Of a stretch of DNA of 64,000 bases, positions 43,888-51,872 are shown piece by piece. The DNA lies in the NCBI RefSeq assembly GCF_900604955.1, contig NZ_UWPE01000001.1, positions 558,001 through 622,000 on the forward strand, in the 5' to 3' direction. This stretch comes from Neoactinobaculum massilliense. Its GTDB lineage: Bacteria > Actinomycetota > Actinomycetes > Actinomycetales > Actinomycetaceae. Below the pieces are notes generated by a model. That model saw only the letters and a list, made by a program, of their open reading frames with translations. It was not told the origin of the DNA and searched no databases. Position 1 is the stretch's first letter, and every line of letters starts with the position of its first letter. The position numbers were made by a program, and so were the translations under genes.

Positions 43888-45840
43888 GTGACCGCTGCGG
43901 CGTCGTCGAAGAAAAACTGGGATTATAGGCCCATGGCGAAAATCCATCCCGTTGACCAAGTGCCTCCATTTGGCAAATTGTCAGTACTTTCCCTGCAGCA
44001 CGTGCTGAGTTTCTACGCCGGCGCCGTCATTGTGCCGATCCTCATCGCGTCCTCGCTGGGCCTCTCGCAGGAAACGACTATCCATCTTATCAATGCGGAC
44101 CTGTTTACCTGTGGGCTTGCCACCCTTATTCAGTCGGTGGGCGTGACCCGGTGGGTCGGTGCACGCCTGCCAATCATTCAGGGCGTTACCACCACTGCCG
44201 TGACACCAATTATCGCGATTGGCCTGGCCGCTACGGAAGGTAAAGGCGGTGAGGCCGGCCTTCCGCTCATCTACGGCGCAATCATTATTGCCGGCCTTTT
44301 CACATTCCTTGTGGCACCCTACTTCGTCAAGCTACTGCGCTTCTTCCCGCCGGTGGTGACCGGAACGGTACTGCTCGTCATGGGTACCTCACTGCTGGCC
44401 GTATCTGCCAATGATTTTGTGGGATACGCGGAGGGTACACCGCCGCTGCGCACGCTCGCCTACGGGTTCGGCACGCTGCTGGTCATCGTGCTGGCCCAGC
44501 GCTTCTTCAAGGGATTTCTCGGTACCATTGCCGTACTCATCGGACTGCTGCTAGGTACCGGCGTGGCCTGGATACTGGGCGATCTTGATCCGGACAAGGT
44601 GACCGCGATCGGAAGCTCCGCCTCGCTGGGCGTGACCACCCCGTTCTATTTCGGGCTTCCCGCATTTTCCGCCACTGCCTGCCTATCCATGATTATTGTC
44701 ATGTGCATCACCATGGTGGAAACCACCGGTGACACGTTTGCCGTAGGAGAAATCGTCGGCAAGCGCATCACGGGTAACACGGTGGCGGCCGCCATCCGAG
44801 CCGACGGCGTATCCACCCTCCTAGGCGGTATCCTCAACTCTTTCCCATACACTTTCTTCGCCCAGAATGTTGGCCTGGTACGTATCACCCGCGTGAAATC
44901 CCGCTGGGTAGCCTCCGGTGCTGCCGTCATTATGATCATCCTCGGCGTGATACCTAAGGCCGGCGCGGTGGTAGCCACGATTCCCTCGCCTGTGCTGGGT
45001 GGCGCCTCCCTGGCGCTGTTCGCCAATGTGGCGTGGGTGGGCCTCCAGACCATCGCCAAGTCCGATCTACGGGATAACCGCAATGCCGTCATTGTCACCA
45101 CCTCCCTTGCACTGGCGATGCTGGTGACGTTCAAGCCGGAGATTGCGCAGGCTTTTCCGCACTGGGCTCAGGTGTTCTTCTCCTCGGGAATGGTGATGGG
45201 TGCCACGGTGGCAATTCTCCTCAATTTGCTCTTCTTCCACGTCGGTAAGCCAAAGCAGGATGTGGTACGCAGCCAGCGCGGTGAAGGCCTCACCATCGAG
45301 GAAATCAATGCGATGGACAAGCCCACCTTTGTCTCGACATTCTCCCACCTGTTCAATAGCGCTACCTGGCCCGTGGAGCGCGCGTGGGAGCGCCGTCCCT
45401 TCGCCGACGTCGCTGACCTACGTGGTGCGTTCCAGGAGGCCGTCCTTACCGCCAGTAGCGAGGAGCAGCGGGACCTGGTGCGCGCCTATCCGGGTATGGC
45501 GCAACTGGTGTCCGCGGACGAAGATGAGGCGGCGCGAATCTCGCAGGATATCGGTGCGGTGGCCATCGGAACGGCTACGGACATTGAACTGCGCCAGCTC
45601 GATGATCTCGAGCAGCACTTCCAGGAGAAGTTCGGGACGCCCTACGTTGCCTACCTCTCCCCCACAGACACTCCCGCCAGCATCATCGCGCGCGGTGTGG
45701 CCCGCCTGGAGAACTCGCCCGTGGCTGAGCAAGCCGAATCTCTCACGCAGGTGGTGCGGATTGCTAATGATCGCTTCGATCAGCAGGTACGAGCGGCGGA
45801 TCCTGTGGCTGCGGCCTGGGAAGCCAAGTGGCTTGAATAG
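43888..45840 (+). CDS. NCS2 purine/urate-type permease fused to an OHCU-decarboxylase-like domain
   Basis: 650 residues. Residues about 25-470 are a nucleobase-ascorbate (NCS2) transporter with fourteen membrane segments, the TM1 motif LSLQHVLSFYAGAVIVP, TM8 motif MVETTGDTFAVGE and signature QNVGLVRITR, all typical of xanthine/uric-acid carriers. Residues about 476-645 resemble OHCU decarboxylase, an enzyme of urate breakdown (NSATWPVERAWERRPFADVADL ... FQEKFGTPYVAYLSP). The catalytic HP motif reads RAYPGM (His to Tyr at about residue 534), and the nearby Glu and Arg positions are also changed. The domain is probably non-catalytic, perhaps a sensor or scaffold. Start GTG 43888; ATG 43933 is an alternative. 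Confidence 0.8.
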   Translation: MTAAASSKKNWDYRPMAKIHPVDQVPPFGKLSVLSLQHVLSFYAGAVIVPILIASSLGLSQETTIHLINADLFTCGLATLIQSVGVTRWVGARLPIIQGVTTTAVTPIIAIGLAATEGKGGEAGLPLIYGAIIIAGLFTFLVAPYFVKLLRFFPPVVTGTVLLVMGTSLLAVSANDFVGYAEGTPPLRTLAYGFGTLLVIVLAQRFFKGFLGTIAVLIGLLLGTGVAWILGDLDPDKVTAIGSSASLGVTTPFYFGLPAFSATACLSMIIVMCITMVETTGDTFAVGEIVGKRITGNTVAAAIRADGVSTLLGGILNSFPYTFFAQNVGLVRITRVKSRWVASGAAVIMIILGVIPKAGAVVATIPSPVLGGASLALFANVAWVGLQTIAKSDLRDNRNAVIVTTSLALAMLVTFKPEIAQAFPHWAQVFFSSGMVMGATVAILLNLLFFHVGKPKQDVVRSQRGEGLTIEEINAMDKPTFVSTFSHLFNSATWPVERAWERRPFADVADLRGAFQEAVLTASSEEQRDLVRAYPGMAQLVSADEDEAARISQDIGAVAIGTATDIELRQLDDLEQHFQEKFGTPYVAYLSPTDTPASIIARGVARLENSPVAEQAESLTQVVRIANDRFDQQVRAADPVAAAWEAKWLE

Positions 45841-45849
45841 TATGTGGCT

Positions 45850-45880
45850 AAATGGCCCGCGTATATCGCGGGCCATTTCT
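45850..45880. terminator. Terminator between the permease fusion and the MerR gene
   Basis: Arms AATGGCCCGCG (45851-45861) / CGCGGGCCATT (45867-45877), loop TATAT, then TTCTTATTT; serves the plus-strand gene and can also end the minus-strand gene. Confidence 0.8.
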
Positions 45881-45889
45881 TATTTAAGG

Positions 45890-46438
45890 CTACGCCTGAC
45901 GTTTCTTTGCCGCGCGCCGTACCGCCAGCTCGTCAATCGGGGCCGCAGCGCTTTCCACGTGGTCACTGGGCAGCGTGGAAAGGGAACCTTCCACTTCCTG
46001 CCATACGCGTCCTACAGCGATGCCAAACACGCCCTGACCGCCACGCACCAGGTCAATTACTTCGTCGTCGGACGTGCATTCGTATACCGAAGCGCCGTCG
46101 GACATGAGCGTGATACGCGCCAGATCATCCACACCAAATTCTGCCAGCTGTGCCACCGCCACGCGAATCTGTTGCAGGGACACGCCGGTGTCCAGGAGGC
46201 GCTTAACCACCTTGAGAACCAGGATGTCGCGGAAGGAGTAAAGCCGCTGCGTGCCAGATCCAGAAGCGGACTGAATGGACGGAGAAACCAGACCCGTGCG
46301 GTCCCAATAGTCCAGCTGGCGGTAAGTGATGCCGGCCGCCCGGCAGGCCACTGGGCCGCGGTAACCGATGCCCTCTTCAAAATGTGAGCGAGGGTCTCCG
46401 AATAGCGTGGGCTGGTAGACGGCCTCAGCATCGCTCAT
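45890..46438 (-). CDS. MerR-family regulator (Rv1830-like)
   Basis: 182-residue MerR-type DNA-binding protein. Winged helix (GPVACRAAGITYRQLDYWDRTGL ... QRLYSFRDILVLKVVKRLLDTGVSLQQIRVAVAQL), then a short C-terminal domain (SDDEVIDLVRGGQGVFGIAVGRVWQEVEG). It matches the second MerR gene near garA in mycobacteria. ATG 46438 follows GGAGTAACT. It lies downstream of ftsR; the intervening bifunctional-nuclease gene of relatives is missing. Confidence 0.82.
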   Translation of the reverse strand: MSDAEAVYQPTLFGDPRSHFEEGIGYRGPVACRAAGITYRQLDYWDRTGLVSPSIQSASGSGTQRLYSFRDILVLKVVKRLLDTGVSLQQIRVAVAQLAEFGVDDLARITLMSDGASVYECTSDDEVIDLVRGGQGVFGIAVGRVWQEVEGSLSTLPSDHVESAAAPIDELAVRRAAKKRQA

Positions 46439-46563
46439 AGTTACTCCGTTCACGCGTGGATCAATGCACTTACTTTAACGCGGCGCGCGGATCGCCGTAG
46501 TGACCGGCGTGTCGGGACGGGTGGTTGCGCGGGCGAGGCAAAGAAGTTATGGGGCGCCCGTGC

Positions 46564-47313
46564 TTACCGCATCTCCACTTCCACGCTTTCGGAGAGCAGC
46601 GCCTGATACAGGTGAGATACAGCAGCGGTATCGGCCGTCGCGGCCTGAATAGCCCGCTCACCGGCACCCGGCGTTTGCGGATGTGGCCGGGAGGCACGCT
46701 GATTGGCCATCATGACGGCGTGCGCGTGGGCGGACGTACGGATTTGGCGCACCTGACGCAGGTCGTAGCCCTCGGCTACCAGCATGAGTACGTAGCGAAT
46801 GATCTCGGGGGCATGGCTTGACAGCCCGCCGCGCGCATCGGTCTGCAGGATGCCCGCTGTGATCATGTCCTCAATGTCCGCCACGGCTGCGCCGGTGGTT
46901 TCCGCCACGTCTGCGATACGCAATCGCATATTCGGCTGCGGGCGCACATTGTTATCCTGCTCGCCCACCATCCGCATACGCTCGGGCCGGCCATTCTCCG
47001 CTACTTCGCCCGCGTCCAATTGACGCAACATCTCGCCTATCTGATCGAGGGGGAGAAAACGGTCCCGCTGCTCCCGCATAACAAAGCGGAGGCGCTCCAC
47101 ATCCGCCGTGGAGAATACACGTTGATTAGCAGAGGACCGATGCGGATGCACCAGCCCCTTGGACTCATAGTGGCGAATTTGAGAAATTGACACCAGGGGG
47201 AACTCGCTACTGAGCATCTGCCGCACCTCACCGATGCGGAAGGTTGGCGTGTGCGAGGCCGACTGGGGCCACTCCCCCCGGCACTCCCGCTGGGCCGCTG
47301 TCGCGGCGTTCAC
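46564..47313 (-). CDS. ftsR: MerR-family regulator (FtsR/Rv1828-like)
   Basis: 249-residue regulator. N-terminal MerR helix-turn-helix (FRIGEVRQMLSSEFPLVSISQIRHYESKGLVHPHRSSANQRVFSTADVERLRFV), then a second winged-helix-like region (LRIADVAETTGAAVADIEDMITAGIL). In Corynebacterium this family activates ftsZ. Starts with GTG immediately after the garA stop codon, thus translationally coupled to it. Confidence 0.82.
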   Translation of the reverse strand: MNAATAAQRECRGEWPQSASHTPTFRIGEVRQMLSSEFPLVSISQIRHYESKGLVHPHRSSANQRVFSTADVERLRFVMREQRDRFLPLDQIGEMLRQLDAGEVAENGRPERMRMVGEQDNNVRPQPNMRLRIADVAETTGAAVADIEDMITAGILQTDARGGLSSHAPEIIRYVLMLVAEGYDLRQVRQIRTSAHAHAVMMANQRASRPHPQTPGAGERAIQAATADTAAVSHLYQALLSESVEVEMR

Positions 47314-47760
47314 TTAAACCGCCCGAGAAGAATAGAAGGTGAGGCGGAACTTGCCGATCTGGATTTCATCGCTGTCGTGTAGATCCGCGCCGTCCACCCG
47401 GTTCCGATTTACATAGGTGCCGTTAAGGGAACCCGAATCCCGGATCGAGAAGTGACCCTCCATGCGAATAAAGCGTGCATGCTTGCGGGACACCGTGACG
47501 TCGTCCAGAAAAATATCGGCGCGCGGGCTACGACCCACGTTTGTGATTTCCGAGTTAAGAAGGAACCGCGCCCCCTCGTTCGGGCCAGAAAGCGCGAACA
47601 GAAGTGCAGACCCCTTCGGGAGACCCTGTAGTGCGCTCACCTCATCTGGCGAGAGCGTACGCGGCGCGTTTGGCTGCTCCACCCGGGAGCCAATAGCCTG
47701 GAACGTGCTGGTAGAAGTAGGGGACTCGGCACCGTTGTGCGGGTCAAACTGCTCGGACAT
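47314..47760 (-). CDS. garA: FHA-domain protein GarA/OdhI-like
   Basis: 148-residue protein with a C-terminal FHA domain (LLFALSGPNEGARFLLNSEITNVGRSPRADIFLDDVTVSRKHARF ... RDSGSLNGTYVNRNRVDGADL). In mycobacteria and corynebacteria it inhibits 2-oxoglutarate dehydrogenase and is switched by Ser/Thr kinase phosphorylation of an N-terminal ETTS motif; here the N-terminus has a Ser/Thr-rich TSTSTF that could serve. ATG 47760 follows GGAGGGGAA. Confidence 0.85.
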   Translation of the reverse strand: MSEQFDPHNGAESPTSTSTFQAIGSRVEQPNAPRTLSPDEVSALQGLPKGSALLFALSGPNEGARFLLNSEITNVGRSPRADIFLDDVTVSRKHARFIRMEGHFSIRDSGSLNGTYVNRNRVDGADLHDSDEIQIGKFRLTFYSSRAV

Positions 47761-47924
47761 TTCCCCTCCATCTTCAGCGATCGTAACAATGTTATAACGG
47801 TGCCACAGTGCGACGCCAGGCGCAGCCAGTTTCGTGTGCCACGTATCTCCTCGTGAATGATTACACATGGAGGGCGGACTGGGAATTTCGGCTCGGGTGC
47901 GCTATTCTCGACTGGTCGGTCGCA

Positions 47925-47998
<74 letters not shown>

Positions 47999-48008
47999 CT
48001 GAAGAAGA

Positions 48009-48050
48009 AACCCGCGGGATACCAACGAAAGGTAGCCCGCGGGTTTTCTT
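48009..48050 (+). terminator. tRNA-Pro terminator
   Basis: Arms AACCCGCGGG (48009-48018) / CCCGCGGGTT (48036-48045), then TTCTT. Confidence 0.8.
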
Positions 48051-48572
48051 ATGACCGGGGAATTAGGTACCCAAAAGGTACCCACGAAAGCAGATCTGAG
48101 CGGCAAAATGGCTCCGTGAACCTAACCGTTGTCCGTTCGCGGGGTGTGGAGACGGTCGGGCTGAATCCCTTGCCCTCTCCTGGCCCTCTCCTGGTTTGTC
48201 AGCCTGGTTGCGCCCTGACCTTGAGAAATTCTGCCCGTCGGGCGGGGCCGCGCGGGCAACAGATGGGCAACGTTGACTCTCTGCCTGGTGGGTGACCGTT
48301 AGGTACCCAAAAGGTACCCGCCGCTCGCGGGCAGGTAGGCCGTGAGCAGGTCAAAGCGAAGCCGGTGCCGCTGAACGGTATGAAAACTCTTCAGTTGATG
48401 GAAAATGCCCGGTTCCGAGCCCCGATTGGCCCCCAAAGCGGGCACTGGCCGTCAACTCAAGAGAAATCCGTCAACTCAGTGGCGCCGGGCTGGTTGGGCA
48501 CGAACCCAGGTGCCTCAGCTGGCGGCAGGGGCCTGCTAGGGCCGCGCCGGGCTCGTTGGCGCACCAGCCTTC
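48051..48572. repeat. Gene-free stretch after tRNA-Pro with paired direct repeats
   Basis: No supportable gene in about 520 bases. It holds five sets of short direct repeats: GGTACCCAAAAGGTACCC units with TTA in front at 48063-48083 and 48299-48319 (identical over 21 bases); GCCCTCTCCTG in tandem (48172-48193); GGGCAAC at 48254-48260 and 48265-48271; CGTCAACTCA at 48450-48459 and 48469-48478; and near-copies CCGGGCTGGTTGG / CCGGGCTCGTTGG in 48481-48565. Paired repeats beside a tRNA resemble integrase arm sites of an integrated element that has been lost. Confidence 0.5.
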
Positions 48573-50051
48573 CTACTTCGCCTCCGTCAGCACTCCCCGA
48601 TCCATCCGTACTATCCGGTCCGCCATGCGGGCGGTCACCTGCGGATCATGCGAGATGAACAGCATCGCCAGTCCGCGGGCCTGCTGCACCCGCTCCAGCA
48701 CGCCCAGCACCTGGGTCCGCGTGCCGGGGTCCAGGGCGGACACCGCCTCGTCGCACACCAGCACGTCCGGCCGCGCGGCGAGAGCGCGCGCGATAGCGAG
48801 GCGCTGGCGCTGCCCACCCGACAGGTAGATAGGCCGCCGGTCTGCCACAGAGGCCGGCAGGTTTACTTCGTCCAGCGACGCCGCGATCTCGCTGCCGAGG
48901 GCCCCGGGGCGGCGCACACGCCCGCCACTCAGGGCGTCCGCCAGGATCTCCCCACACGTGCGGCGGGGGTCAAAACTGGTGAGCGCATCCTGCGGAATAT
49001 AGCCCATGCGTCCGCGGCGATCACGACGGACCCGTTCCCGGCCGGGCACCCACGGTGTGCCCAAGAACTCCACGCTGCCCGCATTCGGGCTGAGCAACCC
49101 GAGCACGATCCGCGCCAGGGTAGATTTCCCCGATCCGGACTCCCCCACCAGGCCGAGGGTTTCGCCGCGCCGGAGCTTAAAGCTCGCGTCATCCACGGCC
49201 CGTACCTCGCCACGGCGCCCATTGAATGTGCGGGTGACGTGCTGGGCACGCAGAACGACGTCGTTCTCCACCACGCTCCCCCGCTCACGTACAGGGGTTT
49301 CCGCGAGAAAAGCGGCGAGCTGACGGCCCAGGTGCGTAGCGCGCACGTCCTCCACCGGCGCCGCAATGGTGCCATCTTTCAGCTCATAGACGCGGTGCGC
49401 CACCCGGGAAACACCCTCGAGATCATGTGAAATGAGCAGGATCGCGCGGCCCCGCTCAGCGAGTCCAGTAAGCAGATCCAATTCTGCATCCCGCGTGACA
49501 GGGTCCAGAGATGCCGTCGGTTCATCGGCAATGATGACAGGCGGATCCTGGGCAACCGCAGCGGCCACGAGAGCGCGCTGGCGCTGCCCACCGGACATCT
49601 CGTCGGCCCTGCGATCCAGAAACGTCACCCCGCCCGGTAGGCCCGCCGTTTCTAACAGCTCGACCGCGCGCTTCCGGCGATCACCACGGTATGCGGCCCC
49701 CAACGCCTCACTAATCTCGGCGCCGATGGTGCGCAGCGGGTCCAGGCCCACCAGCGCATCCTGCATAATCATGCCGACCCGACGCCCGCGGACCGCACGC
49801 CACCTCCTATCCGAGGCAGCTGCCATGTCGGCCTCGCCGTCGTCCCACCGATAGATCAGATGCTCGGCACGCACCCGCGCACCCTCGCCCGTCAACCCCA
49901 GAAGCGTGCGGGCGGTGACGGACTTACCGGCGCCACTGGAGCCCACGAGGCCCACCACCTCACCCGGATACACGGTCAAGTTGCCGTCGTGGATCACCCG
50001 GTGTGCGCCGAAACGTACTTCGAGGCCACGCACCTCCAATGCTGGTTTCAT
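48573..50051 (-). CDS. Fused ABC ATPase of a peptide-type importer (DppD-DppF fusion)
   Basis: 492 residues with two complete ABC ATPase domains. First (about residues 1-250): Walker A GLVGSSGAGKSVTARTLL, signature MSGGQRQRALVAAAVA, Walker B VIIADEPTASLDP. Second (about 265-492): VGESGSGKSTLARIVLGLL, LSGGQRQRLAIARALA, DVLVCDEAVSALDP. It drives the two permeases just upstream. ATG 50051 overlaps the DppC-like gene end by four bases. It ends about 570 bases from the tRNA gene. Confidence 0.9.
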   Translation of the reverse strand: MKPALEVRGLEVRFGAHRVIHDGNLTVYPGEVVGLVGSSGAGKSVTARTLLGLTGEGARVRAEHLIYRWDDGEADMAAASDRRWRAVRGRRVGMIMQDALVGLDPLRTIGAEISEALGAAYRGDRRKRAVELLETAGLPGGVTFLDRRADEMSGGQRQRALVAAAVAQDPPVIIADEPTASLDPVTRDAELDLLTGLAERGRAILLISHDLEGVSRVAHRVYELKDGTIAAPVEDVRATHLGRQLAAFLAETPVRERGSVVENDVVLRAQHVTRTFNGRRGEVRAVDDASFKLRRGETLGLVGESGSGKSTLARIVLGLLSPNAGSVEFLGTPWVPGRERVRRDRRGRMGYIPQDALTSFDPRRTCGEILADALSGGRVRRPGALGSEIAASLDEVNLPASVADRRPIYLSGGQRQRLAIARALAARPDVLVCDEAVSALDPGTRTQVLGVLERVQQARGLAMLFISHDPQVTARMADRIVRMDRGVLTEAK

Positions 50052-50947
50052 GCTGCGCCTCCCGCCGTACGCGTCCGTGCCTGTATTGAGCGGCCTAATC
50101 CAGTGGCCGCTAGGGCAACAATAAGAATTGCCAGACCCGGACATAGCGTCAGCCACCACGCGCCTGTCAGCAGATAGTCACGGCCCGCAGAAAGCATGGC
50201 TCCCCATTCCGGCGAGGGCGGCGGCGTGCCCAGGCCAAGGAAAGAGAGCGCCGAGGCCCAGATAATGGACTGTCCTAATCCCAGTGTGGCCATGGAAAAT
50301 AGTGGCGCCACCGTATTGGGCACCACCGTGTGAACGAGACGATGCCACCAGGAACGGCCCATAATGATGTCCTGCTCAACATACGGCGAGGTGCGCACCG
50401 CCAGCATGGTGGAGCGCAAAATCCGCGCGTAGCCGGGTGCACTAGAAAGTCCGACGGCGATCGTTGTTGTCAAAACTCCCGGACCCCACACGGCGATGAC
50501 CAGGAGAGCGAGGAGAATCCCGGGGAAGGCGAAGCCCACCTCCAGGACGCGTGCGATGGCTTCATCCAGCCAGCGTGGTCCAAGCGCGGCCGCCGTGCCC
50601 AAGATGAGTCCCAGCCCCATGCCAATCGCGGTGGCAGCAAGCCCCATAAGAAGTGAGGCTGAGGTGCCATGAATAATGCGCGTGTAAATATCGCGGCCGG
50701 ATTCGTCCGTGCCAAGAATATGGGCACCGCTCGGCGCGCTCATGCCCGTGAGCGGATCGGTGGCGAGTGGGTCGCCCGGGGCAAGCAGATTCGGCCACAG
50801 GGCGGCTACGAGGAAGAAGGCCAGAATAACAAGTGAGATCCAGAGGAGCGGACGAACCCGGTAGCTCCGGTGCGGCCGCGCCTCCCGGGTACGACGCCGC
50901 CCAAGGCGCCCGGGTGCGGCGCCGATTTTCTGCGGAGTTTCAGCCAC
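50048..50947 (-). CDS. Peptide-type ABC permease, DppC-like
   Basis: 299-residue inner-membrane permease, about six membrane segments. A basic N-terminus (GRRRTREARPHRSYR) leads to the OppC-type extracytoplasmic N-domain (ALWPNLLAPGDPLATDPLTG ... HILGTDESGRDIYTRIIHG) and the EAA-type coupling loop (EQDIIMGRSWWHRLVHTVVPNTVAP). Overlaps both neighbours by a few bases, so translated in an operon. Confidence 0.88.
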   Translation of the reverse strand: MAETPQKIGAAPGRLGRRRTREARPHRSYRVRPLLWISLVILAFFLVAALWPNLLAPGDPLATDPLTGMSAPSGAHILGTDESGRDIYTRIIHGTSASLLMGLAATAIGMGLGLILGTAAALGPRWLDEAIARVLEVGFAFPGILLALLVIAVWGPGVLTTTIAVGLSSAPGYARILRSTMLAVRTSPYVEQDIIMGRSWWHRLVHTVVPNTVAPLFSMATLGLGQSIIWASALSFLGLGTPPPSPEWGAMLSAGRDYLLTGAWWLTLCPGLAILIVALAATGLGRSIQARTRTAGGAA

Positions 50948-51869
50948 GCTGGGCCTCCTTTCGGCGTGCGGCCGTGCGCGGATCTACCAGCGCCTCCCCC
51001 ACTTCGGTGAGCAGTGTGAGAAGCACGTAAATGACCGCGACGGCGATGAGGCCGCCGGCTACCAGCGGAATATCGCGGGCCACCACGGCGTCGAGCAGGG
51101 TGCGGCCCAAACCTTGGCGCCCAAAAATGGTCTCCACCACCACGGCGCCGGATACTAGTGAACCGAACACCCAGGCCGACGTTGACACACCGGGCAGAGC
51201 GGCGTGACGCAGCACGTGAGTAAAGAACAATCGAGTACGGGAAATACCGCGGGCAAGCGCCGTCGTCACGAACGGCTGCTGGAGCGTATCGGCTAGCCGC
51301 TCCCGAATCACCTGTCCGAGGAACCCCGCGGAGGGAATGGCCAGGGCTACCGCCGGCAGAATATAACCCTGCCACCCACTACTGATGGCTACGGGCAATC
51401 CCAATCCCGCCGCGAAAACCGCAATAAGGATAATGGCGAGAAAGAATTGCGGCAGCACGGCATTAATCTGTTCCAGCGCAGAAGCCACACGCCACGCGAA
51501 TTGGCCGCCGGTCACGGACCACCAGGCCAGCGCAACCGCTATCACCCAGGCAAGCAGAAGCGCAACAAAAGCGAGTATCAGCGTGGTGGGTAGCTGTTCG
51601 GCAATGATGGCGGATACGGGGCGCTTGAGCGCATAGGAATCACCGAGGTTCCCGGTCGCTACCCGCCCCAAAAAATCAAAATATTGGATGAGTACGGGCT
51701 TATCGAAGCCGTACTCCACGCGGGCGCGTGCCACCGCCTCCGGGGAAGCATTGGAGGCGGGGCCACCCAGCACAGCCAGAACGGGATCGCCGGGGATGAG
51801 ACGGATTGCAACAACCACCGCCCATAACGTCCAGATGGCGCCCAGAATGCGCCAGGCAATGCGCCGCAC
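50940..51869 (-). CDS. Peptide-type ABC permease, DppB-like
   Basis: 309-residue permease with the DppB hallmarks: an N-terminal membrane segment, the PGDPVLAVLGG segment, YFDFLGRVATGNLGDSY, and the coupling loop (FVTTALARGISRTRLFFTHVLRHAALPG). First permease of the importer, four bases from the binding-protein stop. Confidence 0.88.
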   Translation of the reverse strand: MRRIAWRILGAIWTLWAVVVAIRLIPGDPVLAVLGGPASNASPEAVARARVEYGFDKPVLIQYFDFLGRVATGNLGDSYALKRPVSAIIAEQLPTTLILAFVALLLAWVIAVALAWWSVTGGQFAWRVASALEQINAVLPQFFLAIILIAVFAAGLGLPVAISSGWQGYILPAVALAIPSAGFLGQVIRERLADTLQQPFVTTALARGISRTRLFFTHVLRHAALPGVSTSAWVFGSLVSGAVVVETIFGRQGLGRTLLDAVVARDIPLVAGGLIAVAVIYVLLTLLTEVGEALVDPRTAARRKEAQRG

Positions 51870-51872
51870 GGT

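Noticed and set aside
48481-48516. Minus-strand stretch resembling a tRNA T-arm (GGGTTC...AGCCCG)
   Set aside because: It matches only part of the tRNA-Pro 3' end, lies in inverted orientation and lacks the rest of a cloverleaf, so it is not a tRNA or a proper attachment copy.
48051-48572. CRISPR array
   Set aside because: The repeats are pairs of different short sequences, not one repeat with regular spacers, and no cas genes are nearby.
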